From Polytrichum commune (taxonomy: Eukaryota; Streptophyta; Polytrichopsida; Polytrichales; Polytrichaceae), in assembly GCA_950295325.1 (NCBI GenBank), contig OX485808.1, positions 15,084,527 to 15,148,526 of the forward strand: DNA of 64,000 nt. Direction: 5' to 3'. Below, in pieces: positions 39,578 through 51,070 of this stretch. The position numbers and the translations under genes are program-made. The notes beneath the pieces are model-generated. The model worked only from the letters and a program-made list of their open reading frames with translations. It searched no databases and had not been told where the DNA came from. How positions within the stretch are numbered: the stretch's first letter is position 1; each line of letters begins with the position of its first letter.

Positions 39578-39786
39578 TGGAATGCCCACTTTAAAGTAGA
39601 ATTTCCAATTTGGGCCCTACAAGTGGGCCTATGGACTTTATATTGCAAGGCCCACTCAACGGCCCACTTTGTAAAGTAGGGCTAAAGTTAAGGCCCACTT
39701 CAAGTCCAAGTGGGCTCAACTCCAAATCGGCCGGCCGCCAAATGGGCCCTAATATAAAGTGCCCCTTAACGTCCGCCCTTGGTATC

Positions 39787-40680
39787 ATTCTGCTACTTGG
39801 CACCCCATCATTTTCCATTTAGATGATCTACAACCAATAAACATGGTTAGTCGACTACTGAGTCTAGATAAGTTGAATGCCAATGTCAATTGATCCCAAC
39901 ATGCTGACTAGTCTATCTCTTATGCTTGCCACAACATGTTGACATGACAAATTGATTTGCCTCGTCGCCATGGTAATCCATGTCGACTTGGCAAGCCGAC
40001 ATGTTAAGCATTGGCATAGACTATCGATTTGGCATTCAACACATCAACATGGCATCCGAATTGTCATGCGATGTTAATTGCAAAGTCGGCATGTTTTGGT
40101 CAATTTGGCAAGACCAATCGGCTAAGAAGATCGACCGGTTTTGTCAAGTCAACTCACATGATAACTAGTTAGATCCCATATCCAACCTTGGCCCCCACCC
40201 ACCCCGGGCTCGGCGTTATCCCAAGGTAGAGTAGACGCACCCATATTCAATCACTTATGGGATTATGCGCTAGATCTGGACAAGTATAAGGCGGTGCAAG
40301 TTTTTCCCATGTAGGAAGATGGACATCAAGAGGATTGTAAATATTTTGGTGATTTTATTCCTTGTATTGAAATTATTGTGAATTTTTGAAACCAAAAGTT
40401 GGCCCAAACATATTACCAATGTCTAGAGTCTGCCATGATTACTGTTCATTTGAATTGTTCATTCGTCCTCACTTAACACTCAAACCAGGGACATGTGTCA
40501 TGACACTATTGATTATGGTCTTATTCAAATACAATCCCTGGCTGATTGAAATTCAATCCCAACCTTATCAAAATCATGACACCCTATAGGCTCTTGAAGG
40601 GGTCCTAATCGGGAATAGGCGCCTCTACTCTAAATCCCAATGGGGGAGAGCCCTCGACGGATGCAAATATCTTTGTGACC
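39787..40680. repeat. Intergenic with a dispersed repeat (family B relative)
   Basis: The segment 40340-40570 recurs inverted at about 55680-55900; shared words include AACATATTACCAATGTCTAG and GACATGTGTCATG. The rest shows nothing recognisable. Confidence 0.5.
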
Positions 40681-40770
40681 TCCCAAACCATTGTGACAAC
40701 TGCAGTGACAATACAATACGATGAGGTTGGACCATGGGTCTCACATCATAGTACCATATTATTGTATAAA
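40681..40770. repeat. Left copy of a ~95-bp direct repeat pair
   Basis: Matches 41654-41746 (TTGTGACAA, GATGAGG, CC.TGGGTCTCA, AAAGTACCA or variants, in the same order). The pair brackets the hAT-like element at 40901-41615 at a distance, so it predates or is independent of that insertion. Confidence 0.6.
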
Positions 40771-40900
40771 TTGAATACAAATATCCAAATTTAAATAGTT
40801 GTGAAGCATATTGTAAAATTTATCATCTCTTCTCTCTCTAATGATGAGTTCAAGTTAGCCAAAAATGCAAAGAAACAAATAGTCCAAGTGCGCACATACC

Positions 40901-41615
40901 CAGTCTTCAAGTTTGAAGTGTGCACATGCAGTTCAATGTGAAGGGCTTCAAAATAAACACACTTCACTCAAACTTTCTGACTGTTTTGCAACACTTCACA
41001 CAAAAGAACTTGATATTGGCCGTTTTGTATTGAATATAGAAATAATATGATGTCTCACTATATTGAAGAAGTACATGCATTAGAATGATGCACTTAAATT
41101 ATTTACATTCCCTACATAATGCGCTTTATCATCATCCAACTCCAAAGGCAAAGCCTTCCGGTTTTTGGTTGATTTCCAAGTGTCAAAAAATTCTAGCCCA
41201 ATCCATATTTTTCATTGAAGACCACGTAATGACACTCGCATCAATGCATCCAATGTTTCAAGTTTCAATCAGCTTCTGCGATCACTCTTCACCCAATTCT
41301 ATTTTGAAAATCCACATTCACATATAGCTGTGCTTGCCAAGCCAATCAGTGCCGAGTCAAAGTCGCAAAGTCAAAGTTGAGTTATTGGAATTTAGAAGTG
41401 TCTGCCAAAGTACCAAGATTGAAGTCCAGTTATGTTTTTCTTTGCAAATTGCAGCCACTGTATTTTGTGATAGGCAGTTTTTGGAGAGGCCTTCACTCTG
41501 ATTAGTGGAAACTTTGCATAACACATTTTTGTGAAGTGCCAAAAAACAAAAAAAAACTTTTTTGATGGCCAAAATGGCATTTGACAGGTGTTGAAGACTT
41601 CAATATTGAACACTG
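40901..41615. mobile_element. hAT-like element, copy 1
   Basis: 715 bp with ends CAGTCTTCAAGTTTGAAGTG and the mirror of CAGTGTTCAATATTGAAGTC. A perfect 8-bp duplication CACATACC flanks it at 40893-40900 and 41616-41623. The interior aligns with copy 2 at 57716-58404 along its length. Non-autonomous; no protein match. Confidence 0.75.
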
Positions 41616-41653
41616 CACATACCTACCACTGTGATATAAACTTCAATCATGCC

Positions 41654-41746
41654 CGCCCAAACCTTTGTGACAATTTCAGTGACAACACAACAAGATGAGG
41701 CTGCACCGTGGGTCTCAAATCAAAGTACCACATCGTTACATGGTCA
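41654..41746. repeat. Right copy of a ~95-bp direct repeat pair
   Basis: See the left copy at 40681-40770; roughly 75-80% alike by eye. Confidence 0.6.
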
Positions 41747-42627
41747 AAATTTAGATATTATTCTCGTCAGAATGAATTCTGTACAAATCTTCTAATTGTT
41801 CTGAGCCTGTCTGCGCTTTCATGGGGTTACACTTTTGGTAAAAAGTTCCTGTAAGAATCCCCACACACTCACTCAATTGCGGTGGCATCGTCTTGCAACG
41901 TAGTAGGGATTGCTTCTGAAGCATTGGAGGTGCTTCGTGAATAATGATGATGATGATGATCACCATCATCATCATCTCGGCTTTTTGTCTTCCTTGGCTC
42001 CGAGGAAAATCTCAGCTCCAGATGTCGCTGCTCTTAACTCTGGAAAAACGAACTGTGACGAAACTCGCAGCTGTCAAGGTTACAGTACGCTGATTATGGA
42101 TCGAGATCCAATACCATGTCCACATCGACGACAAAAACCCTAAACTGCAACCGCAAGAATATCATATCCTTCGATGCTCTTGCGGACATTGTTGTGGTGA
42201 CTTGTCAAGCTGCTGCAGGTCGATGGAGTGTCGACGATGATTCTTCGTAGGACACGATTCTTCTTATCTCGAAGACCACATTTCGTCTCTTAAGGTTTGG
42301 CGCGCTCTTAAGGTTTGGCAATCTCACTCACTCTCTCTCGCTCTGTCTCTCTCTTGCTCGTGCAGGGAGAAGCTGGCCGAGATGCTTGTGATGGATCTTC
42401 TCCATGCTCTGGCAGCAAATTTTCTTCACTCTCGAACAGGCGGGGAAGGGTCGGCCTGCAGAATCACTCTCGATCGATCAGGCAAAAAAGGGGGGGAGGG
42501 AAGGTGCCTGGATAAGGGAAGGGTGAATCACTCTCGAGCAGGCCACTTAGTTAATATGGCCTGCGAAGGGGAAGGAGGGGGGGGGAGGAGGTTCACGAAG
42601 CATGTGCACACTCCAAACCCTAACCCG
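41747..42627. other. 3' flank of the MYB gene, microsatellites
   Basis: Contains a back-to-back ATGATG/CATCAT microsatellite at about 41945-41976, which can fold on itself, and a CTCACTCTCTCT tract near 42323-42358. It should contain the 3' UTR of the MYB gene. I see no obvious AATAAA on the minus strand close to the stop. Confidence 0.4.
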
Positions 42628-45600
42628 TTAAATCTGGTCCAAAAGAGCTTCCAGCCTCTGGATGTACTGGGAAACCCGTGGGACGGAATGTTGCATCACA
42701 TCCTGACCATAGTTCCAAGAAGGGAGCGTGTTCAATGATCCGAAGATGGAGCCGGGTGATGGCTGACCGATGTCTCCGAACATGGATTGCCATCCCATGT
42801 CAATAGGTTGCAGCGGGAAGCAGCTTGTGGTTACAGAGGACGAAACTGTAGGATTCGGGAACAATATGCCACCAGACAAATTCGGGTTAATTCCCCCTCC
42901 CGCAACATCCAGCAGATCTCTACTGCCGGAGTTTTGGTATAATCCCCCCTCGCCATAAGAACTATTGTTGTTAGAAGGAATCTCGGAGTCTTCCACAAGA
43001 TGATGTTGGTGAGGATGATGAGGCTGCTGATGATGGTAATCAGCATGTTGATGATGATGATGGTTGCCAGCAGGCTGAGGAGAGTGACACAAGTCGCTCG
43101 CATTGAAGTGATTCTCCAGACCCATGGTGCTCAGATTCGAGGATAAGTTGTTATTGATGCTGTTGTGATTGTTGTTGTAGAATTGGCTGCTGCTATTATC
43201 ATTATCATCCCCGCCTCCGAACTCCTCCGGTAAGGGACGCAGGCTTAGTATCCTTGAGCTTGACTGCAGATCCTCACCATGGTGGTCTCCGATCGACTTG
43301 ATGGTGTCGGTGCTGGACGATTGCTCCGCATCTTCGTCGATTAATTTGAGCGCATGATGTTCGTGTTGCGCGGCAGGGTAGGTCGCGGAACTAGTTGCAG
43401 GTGGCGACCTGGGCACTTTGAGCAGCACCATGTTGCCATCTTCGCCCTGAAATGCTTTCAGGAGCGCCCTGGGCTTGGAATTACTATTAGGTTTGGCAGC
43501 TGCAGGGGGTTGTTGCTGAGGTTGGGTTTGGGTGGTTTCATTGGCCTTCAATGCTGCGGCGCTGGCGTCTGAGCAGTAGCCGGCCTGATCGTCGCCGTCC
43601 ACTGTCTCTGTGTCTTCGCCTGTGCCGTCCGATTGTTGCTGCTTCCCGGAACTATCCACTGGCAGGTGGGTGGTGGGGTCTAACCCCTGGTTGCGGAGCT
43701 TCTTCTTCAGCCGGGTGTTCCAGTAGTTTTTGATCTCGTTGTCTGTGCGACCTGGCAGCTGAGCGGCAATAAGTGACCACCTGAACTTGCACAACACAGT
43801 AATCATTTCAAAGGGAGCAGTCTGATGACAATCTCCAATTGCCCATATATGGGGTGGTGGACGACGACGACGACGACAACTCTCTGAAGGGCCTGCCACA
43901 CAGACCTTGACCTCAAGCTCAAGCTTGCAAGTATGGTGGGCCAAGGTGAATGAATATGAATCTCTATGTGTGCCTAAAATGGTGGAGCTCAGTTCCTTTA
44001 TTTTGAAGTTCAAGCTGGAACTTGAACTTGTAGTCCTTGGACTTGACATAACTGCAAATTTCGGCTTGAACTTTGAAAATCAATCCAAAATAAGCAGGAA
44101 CCAACCTTGCACTACTAAAAAATGTGGTCCTAGAACACTTAGTTTCCCAATTGACATGGGCAGCTACTAGGACATGGCTCCACTCACATGTGTTGAATTC
44201 GACATACACTTAGTCAAAGATTGCATTCGATTCTTGCCACTGGAGTCATGTCCTAATGACAACCCTTGTCAAATGGAAAGAGTGTTCTAAAACAAGGTTT
44301 ATTAGTAGTGTTGAGACAAAGTTCCACCATCTTAGGCACATGTAAAGCCTAAAGTCCATTTGCATTGGCCCACCAAACTTGCAAGCTTGAACTGAGCTCA
44401 AGTTGTGAGAGGCAACCCCTGATGAGTATCTCTAATTACCCATTCATGGGGTTCACCACAACAAGTCCTTTTGCATTGGCCCACCAAACTTGCAAGCTTG
44501 AACTTGAGCTCAAGTTGTGTGAGGCAACCCCCTGATGAGCATCTCTAATTACCCATTCATGGGGTTCACCCAACCACACCTCTGGTGAGCATCTCAAATC
44601 TCCCAGTCATGGGATTGCCACACACAGCTTGAGCTCAAGCCTGCAAGTTTGGTGGGCTGAGGTGAGAGAATTTGACCCTGAAATGTGCCATCTAAGATGA
44701 TGTAGCTTAATGTGTCAAGGTTGCTTCCCGCTTGTTTAGAATGGTTTTGTTGAGATATCATCAAGTCCGATGACTATAAGTTCAAGTTCAGGCTTGAACT
44801 TGAGAATCAATCTACAAGAAAGGAAGAGTAGAGGAACCAATGCTCGAATGGAACCGCCATTGTAGGCACATGTAAAGATCCAAATTCTTTGACCAAGTTA
44901 CCCCAGAAAAATTGCAACCTTGACCTTGAGCTCAAGAAGCTTAAAAAGTGTGGCTGAGCTGGGGCCTGATTCATCAAAGCCGAAGTTGACTTTCATCTCA
45001 TGGGACATTGGAGTTTACTCTACATCTTGATTGCAAGGACATATAACTACATGAGAAAAAGGAGACATTGAATGAAACTTTACCGGTTGCCAAGCGTCAA
45101 GTGCAGATTGAGGATCAAGTCCTCCTCTGCCTCACTGAAGATGCCCCGTTTCAGGTCGGGCCGCAGGTAGTTGGTCCACCGGAGGCGGCAGCTCTTACCG
45201 CACCGTAGCAAACCTGAAAGGCGATTCAAACCATCTCTCCATGTCATTAAAAAATCATGATTACTGACTAACCTGAATTCAGGGGAACCATTCTTTCAAC
45301 CCACACCTCATGTGGGGGTTACTCACGCACACTCAAGAACGTCATTACTGAAACGATGATCTAACAATATAAGGCCAACGTGGTTAAAGAATATTAGGAT
45401 CTACGAACGGGGAGATGCCACCGCCAGTTACAGATGAGCCGGTTGGCTTAAGAAATAACCGGTTCAAGTTCAGAAACATTAGGCAAATTGCCGATCGTTT
45501 AAAAAAAACAACTATAGAATATACCTTAAATAAATAATGAAAAACCAATGGATATCACCATGAAACCGGTTGAACTTGGAAACACATGGATCTCGACCAA

Positions 45601-46105
45601 TTTTGTTCAAAGTCTCCCTGGGCAATGTTTGGGCATGTCATTTGACATGTACTCAACATTTTGGGAGCTTGAAACGTTGGGGGGATTAGTTTCAAGGCTA
45701 GTCCATCCTTTTTTGGGTAGAAATGTCCATTTTCAACCCCAATGATAGACGGAGGTTTTAAAAGGGACCAACCTCAAAACCAAGTTCCTCAAAGGTTAGA
45801 CGCATATGAAGCAAAAAAAATTTACCTTGGCCTACCGAACATCGTTTCAAAAACGGCGTTTTTAGATGTGTGTAACATCCACATCAGCAATATCCACCAT
45901 GAAAAGATATGGCATGTTAAAAAACAAGACAACGAATTAAATGATGAATGGATGGATGGATGTGTCTGTTACCTGCAAGCTTGGGCACCGCTCGCCAACA
46001 TGGAAGTCCATTGTTGGTGATGTAGGACACCAGTTTTTGGTCTTCTTCAGATGTCCATGGCCCTCTCCGGAGTCCCACTTTCTCACAACACGGTTTCCTC
46101 CCCAT
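42628..46105 (-). CDS. R2R3-MYB transcription factor
   Basis: A nuclear DNA-binding regulator of 471 residues. Exons are 45973-46105 (133 bp), 45084-45213 (130 bp) and 42628-43780; these two short first exons are the standard R2R3-MYB layout, and all junctions are GT..AG. R2 starts [20 protein letters not shown], with tryptophans at 17, 37 and 57. R3 has F70 in place of the first tryptophan, then W89 and W108, and ends in [16 protein letters not shown]. After R3 comes LDPTTHLP. The region resembles the clade around Arabidopsis MYB20/40/85/99 and partly MYB80, but I cannot place it. The bHLH-contact motif is missing a basic residue (DLILN). The rest is low-complexity: poly-Q, poly-N and a His-rich block ([13 protein letters not shown]), ending [12 protein letters not shown]. 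Introns of 1303 and 759 bp contain repeats. Confidence 0.95.
43850..44860. repeat. Repeat cluster inside MYB intron 2
   Basis: A segment with GCCCACCAAACTTGCAAGC followed by CATTCATGGGGTTCACC is tandemly doubled with a 110-bp period (44361 and 44471), and a third partial unit begins near 44580. Diverged or inverted relatives flank it at 43900-44100 and 44630-44860 (CTTGAACTT, AATCAATC). A related copy lies outside the gene at about 56160-56400. Confidence 0.65.
45405..45640 (+). repeat. R1 dispersed-repeat copy inside MYB intron 1
   Basis: The clearest R1 copy: AACGGGGAGATGCCACCG, then AAATAACCGGTTCAAGTTC, then AAACCGGTTGAACTTGG, ending near AAAGTCTCCCTGGGC. It lies antisense to the MYB gene. 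Confidence 0.6.
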
Positions 46106-47969
46106 TCTTCCAGGTTGTTTTTCTCAACTCTTCATTCAAAAATGATCACAGGATTGAGTCTAAGTTTGTACCACTTGAGTTGGAGGCTTGAGTGCTGATG
46201 CTACTCCCTTGGATCCAAAATATTCTCTTAGCCAATTCAAATGGTGTCTTGGAATCCTACAATGCCTCAGTTCTGCACCTATCTGAAGTCAAGCTTTGAA
46301 TCTCCTTGCCTTTTGCTAATCCTGCACCAAAATGGGAGATTCTTAGCTCCAGGTTGACAAACTGCAACATGCAAAGCTCATTTCAGAGACACATAACCAT
46401 CACTCCCATTTGAGCTTGTATTGGAAATGGCAAATTTTCCCTTATTGCTCCAATGACAGCAGATTTTTGGATATACACCATCGTCATGTAGATCTCAAAA
46501 GGGTCGACAAGAATTTCCATGAGCTCAAGACCAAATGCGTCTTGAAGGCCTCGTTGAAGTCTGAATTAACTGCGAAACTAATATACTTGAGGCTTGCGAA
46601 AAAGGGAGAGCATACACGATCCTACTTGTGTATGCAGAAAGTATCACAAGCCTAACATCTGTGATCATGGCTATAACAGATAATCAATAGTTCCTGAAGC
46701 ATCACCACTGATGATGGTGATGTAATTCATTCCTATGGAAATCCCAAGCTCGAAACCCTAAGGTGAATTCGGAAGCTCCGTAGGGAAGAAGATCATCACA
46801 AGAACGTGACCAAACTCATCATCTTCGCACATCGACAAATATCCCACCGACCAAAGTCATGTTGTTAAGCATCCAGCAATCCCCAAACCGCCGGGGGTCA
46901 GAATTTGTCCGAAGATCATCACACGGTGCAGCTGACTAATAGGTAGCACCCGAGACAGCTCCGAACCCGATGAACAAGGAGAAAACAGGTGCAAACAGAC
47001 AGGAGTGAATTACCTTTCGAACCTACCCAGACAGGAGTGAATCGACGGTGGCAAGAGAGTATTTAAGGAATAAAGAACTCTCTGACGGACATCACAGGTG
47101 TGGACATCGAGGAAATCGAGGAAATCACGGAATATGCGGAAGAGGGAGGGACTACCAGGATAATAATTCTGCGGGGAAGGAAGAAAGACAGACGTACAGA
47201 CAGAGAGGCTGTTCGGCAGGAGAATAAATCCTCAGGTTGCTGCATCGAAAGGATCCTTCGAAACATCTAGAAGAGAGGGAAGAAGATTTTTCTGCTACTG
47301 CTGCTTCCCTGCTAAACCTGCTGATGATGGTTTGTTTTTCTAAGGACTTCAACACCTTCTTCTTCTTCTTCTTCTTCCGGGTGGCTTTTAGGTTGCACCG
47401 GCAGATCCTGCATAGTAGATTCAGCCGGACGTGGTGCTACAGTTTTAACAGTCCTCCCAACCCTTCCAAAGTGCTTAGCAACATCATCTAGGGGTGGTCA
47501 ATCCAAAGGGTTTGGATCCTCCCATAAGAAGAATCTGCAACGAGTTGTAACTCTTCGGCTTACTGAACTCTGACCAAGTCGCCTTACTACTTCTGACTAC
47601 TGGTTCCGGAAGGATTCTTGAACAAGCCTGGGGGAAAGAAGTAGAAGAAAGCACTGTAGATCTTTAGAAATCTCTCTCTCTCTCTCTCTCTCTCTCAAGG
47701 GAATTCCCTGAATCTTAGCAGTCTGCTGAACTCCAGAATCTAAGTGATTCAGGGTTATGGCACCAACTCGAAGGATGCGAGAGGGAGCAACAAGAGATCT
47801 GACCAGATGCGAGACAAAGGCGTGTGAGCCAAACAGTGACGCACTCGGTTGGCATCATATGCTACCGATTCAACAACCAGTCTGCAGCAGCAGTCGGCTT
47901 TACACGACCTGCCCTTAAAATCCCCAATCCAAGCCCTCGTCCACCTTGAGTCCCACTCGAATCACTGGC
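46106..47969 (-). promoter_or_regulatory. Upstream region of the MYB gene (5' UTR/promoter zone)
   Basis: Lies directly upstream of the MYB start. On the minus strand a weak TATA-like CTTAAATACTC is at about 47047-47057, and a (TC)n tract at 47668-47697 resembles the pyrimidine patches common in plant promoters. A TTC repeat is near 47360-47380. No transcription start can be fixed from sequence alone, and an intron in the 5' UTR is possible. Confidence 0.35.
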
Positions 47970-48392
47970 ATGGAAATGATCTACTCTAACTCTCCTTTCG
48001 AGGACCACGACGCCGCAGCACCACACACACTACCTCGTAGGAATCCGAAACAGGTGACAAACCAAGGAGCAATCTCCAAGGACGAGATGAAACCAGAACC
48101 CAGATTCCTCCAACAACACAAGCCTACTAGCTACCGCTACTGCTGCAGCAGCAATTCACCAACCAGTCTGCTGCAGCAGCAGCAGTCGCAACTTAGCCCT
48201 AACCTCCTAACCCCAGCAGTGCTCCCGCAGTATCAGCAGCAGCAACAACAACGACAACAACAACAACAACAACAACAAAGCATCTCGACATATCCCCAGT
48301 CACAGCCTGTGGTGTTCGATGTCGATGACGATGCTCGCAGAGCCTCGTCCTTGAATCCCACTCGAATGAATCACTGGAATGGAATGATCTAA
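47970..48392 (+). CDS. Possible 140-residue polyQ open reading frame, doubtful
   Basis: The ATG at 47970 opens a frame with LLQQQQSQLSPNLL, then about 20 glutamines with one Arg (CAG/CAA mix), ending FDVDDDARRASSLNPTRMNH. The mixed CAA/CAG codons and an acidic tail could fit a fragment of a transcription factor, but there is no recognisable domain. The beginning and the end share a duplicated stretch (TCCCACTCGAAT..ATCACTGG), which argues for repeat-driven origin. It may also be part of the MYB upstream region. Confidence 0.25.
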   Translation: MEMIYSNSPFEDHDAAAPHTLPRRNPKQVTNQGAISKDEMKPEPRFLQQHKPTSYRYCCSSNSPTSLLQQQQSQLSPNLLTPAVLPQYQQQQQQRQQQQQQQQSISTYPQSQPVVFDVDDDARRASSLNPTRMNHWNGMI

Positions 48393-50883
48393 TCTAATCT
48401 CCTTCCTAATCACAGTTTCACTAGGCGCAATCTCGGAGGAGCCTCACAAACCTTAGGATTGTTGGAGATTCCTGCGGCAACAAAGTGGGCAGCAACATTT
48501 TATCCAGACGCTCACATATCCGTCTCTACAAATCCACTTCCAAGGACCTCTGATGCACGAAGGCAAGACAAGATGTTACCTGGGTGCGAGACACGATACG
48601 ACCTACGCGGGGGTGGCAGACTCCAGAGTGATGATGATCCTCACAGGAAGGTACAGAAAGTACATGAAATCGTACCGCAGGATGATGATGATGCGATGAT
48701 GGAGATGGGGATGGAGATGGGGGACGGGAAATCGGGAATCGGGATGGGTGTTGCCTGCCTGCCGGATGGGAGGGGAAGGGGAGGGCAGGGGAGGCGAGGC
48801 CGGAGGGAGGCCGCGAGCAGGCGACTTCCGGGAATAAGTTGGCTACGCCTAAGGCGGGATTCGGGAAGCTTGGGTGCGACTCTAGGGCGGCCTTCTCTAG
48901 CTTGCCTAGCCTCTTGGAAGAGCTGGACCCCTAAGCTACCACTAGGCTATTCCACGACTTACAAAAGAATAGGGTGCAAACTAAATATTGAATTTAGCAC
49001 TTCGGCGTTGGCTTGTTGGCCTTCTGTCTCTATATATAATTTGAATTTAGCGTCACCAATGGGGCATGGGGGACGCTAATTTGTCTTGCTCGATACTAAT
49101 AAATTTGATTCATGGAGTTCTAATTGATTCAAGTTTATGTATGGCAGCCTTGTTGAGCTCATCGTTTGACATGATTTTTTTGGCTTGCTCAAGGAAGTTG
49201 GTTTAGATTGTTTTACATCTCATCTATTGAATTCGTTGTGTGGTGAAGGTTTAGGATAAATTCTTTAGATTTCTCTAAAATAATTGGTAATTCTCATGAA
49301 GTTTCAACTCCAACTGGTTAATTCTTAAACTAAACCGGATCATCTGTAACTGACCGCCAGTTCTCCCCGGCCAAGCCCTGATCTGGTTGCGTTCAGAGGA
49401 GGAGGAAAAAAGCAATAGCAAGGCAAAACGATTTTCCCTTTTTTTTTCTCGGGGTAATTTTTTCTCTTGTCTTATTATCATTTCGTTGTAGTTCAAGTCA
49501 ACTTTTCCACTACAAACTTGCTATGTTTTGCAGGACATTCACTGCACAAAGGTTGCCCTTGGTGTTCAGTTTATCCGTTCTACAAATGGGTGGGGCAATT
49601 CCAGACTAAATTGAACTACTCTACATCCTCCTTTCAGTTCAGTCTTCACGGGTGGCAATGCTATAAGTGTCCCGTACACTGCCCGTGTCGTGTCGCCAAC
49701 ATTGAATGCAAACCTAACGTTACTTGACACTCCTTGTGAAAGATTTTCGGTTTTGTAGATTTTTGATGTCGCAAATACTATCACTTACTGAGTTAATTTT
49801 TCCATCCAGGTTTCAATCATCCATGACAGTATTTCCTTATAGAAACGTTAGGATCCATAGTATACCAAACTCTGTTTCAACAATCGGCATGAATCTCATC
49901 CAAATTTTAATCATCTGTGATAGTACTTGTAAACTTCTTCCCTAAGAAGTGTCGTTAGAAAACAATGCCATTTAGTGCCATATGACACTAGAAAGTACGG
50001 TATTTGGTGTAGTAGAAACATGACCATAGGTTTGTGGTTTATTCATCTCAAGAAGGTCCTTTTTGGACTAATTCGGGGGTTTTGATGTTAATTTCAGGGT
50101 AAATTTTCCGAAAAAGAAAAGAAATCTACATGCGTAAAATTTGTCAAAGGATTGTACAGTGTGTAATGGAGGGTGCCTTACATAGTATAATTGCCCGCCA
50201 AAAAACAAGAAGAAATTTTCTCCATAATTGGCCTTGAACCATTGATTGGACCCATGTTCCCATGCTTGAATATCATTTTACATTACATTTTCATTTATCC
50301 ACACTTCATATCACTTAATATTCACTATATACTTATACTTTGTGTGGGACCCACAATGTATGCATTTATTGCTTCTATATTATGACATTTTAAGATCCAG
50401 AGTGTCGTATTAACAATGTCACAATCATCTTATAGAGATAGATTGACTAGAAATTTTGGTTTACAAAAATTTGTGTCATTATATTGAGGTTGTCGCATTG
50501 AAGAGGAAAGACTGTACATAGTGCCTAGTCCCAAATCTACATAGAGGAGGAAGAGGACGAGGAGGACGAGGACAAGGAGGACGAGTTCCCCGTCCTGGAT
50601 CTTTTCCCTTGCTTCCCGCATCTTTCCTGCTCTCCCGGGCTCCCCACTGCCTAGCCATTCCCTACCCTTACGTCCCCCACTTCTTGCTTCAAGCTTGCAC
50701 TCTCTCCCTAATCTTCTGCATCTGCTTAACTAACTACTGATTAAGTCTTGGGCACTAATTGCTAACTGACATTTAAGTATATTTAGACAAGTTACTTATG
50801 CTTAGAGAGGAAGACCACTTGATTACATGCACTATTTGCATGAAATAGCTATACACATTAATAAGTTTAAATCCATTAATTTT
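48393..50883. other. GC-rich patch then intergenic DNA, no gene recognised
   Basis: 48540-48960 is GC-rich with GATGATG and GGGATGGAGATG tracts; its 206-codon open frame is low-complexity and not convincing. A diverged R1 fragment is at about 49245-49375. The end of a family-A-like MITE is near 49975-50015, and a lone pogo-type right end (the mirror of CAGTCTTTCCTCTTC) is at about 50490-50515, followed by TA. Confidence 0.35.
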
Positions 50884-51070
50884 GATGCAGAATACATTTG
50901 TAAATCTAGATCTGGTACATGACATATTTTTAGATTTGGATATGATGCATAACACATTTGTAAATCTAGATGTGGTACATGACTCATTTGTAGGTTTGGA
51001 TATGGTACACAACACATTCCACAGATCTCCGTGCATAACACATTCCATACATTTGGTACATAATATGTTA
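50884..51070. repeat. Tandem repeat, about 60-bp unit, 2.5-3 copies
   Basis: ACATTTGTAAATCTAGAT and GGTACATGAC, TTTGGATATG recur in order at about 60-bp spacing. The open frames on both strands here only reflect the repeat. Confidence 0.75.

Larger units (their letters stand above)
38364..39765. mobile_element. PIF/Harbinger-like element nested in the Mutator-like element
   Basis: It begins GGGCCCATTTCTAGGGCCC and ends with the reverse complement of GGGGCACTTTATATTAGGGC. TTA flanks it at 38361-38363 and 39766-39768. Removing it and one TTA restores GGAACTTAACGTCC, exactly the mirror of the intact left end of the host element. The length without its own insert is about 553 bp. Both flanks are rich in GGCCCA/TGGGCC words. 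No transposase. Confidence 0.85.
37373..39777. mobile_element. Mutator-like foldback element (outer shell of the nest)
   Basis: The left end is GGCGGACGTTAAG at 37373; the matching right end CTTAACGTCCGCC was split by a later insertion and resumes at 39766-39777. The flanks CTTGATATC (37364-37372) and CTTGGTATC (39778-39786) are a 9-bp target duplication with one mismatch, typical of Mutator-like elements. Arms are about 266 bp (37373-37638 and 38106-38363); removing the insert gives an element of about 1.0 kb. The AT-rich core is rich in ATTAATTAGAATTAATT words. It is non-autonomous and homologous throughout to 62499-63796. Confidence 0.85.

Noticed and set aside
48459-49079. 206-codon plus-strand open frame
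   Set aside because: It starts at a non-ATG codon, runs through GATGATG and GGGATGG tracts, and shows no domain.
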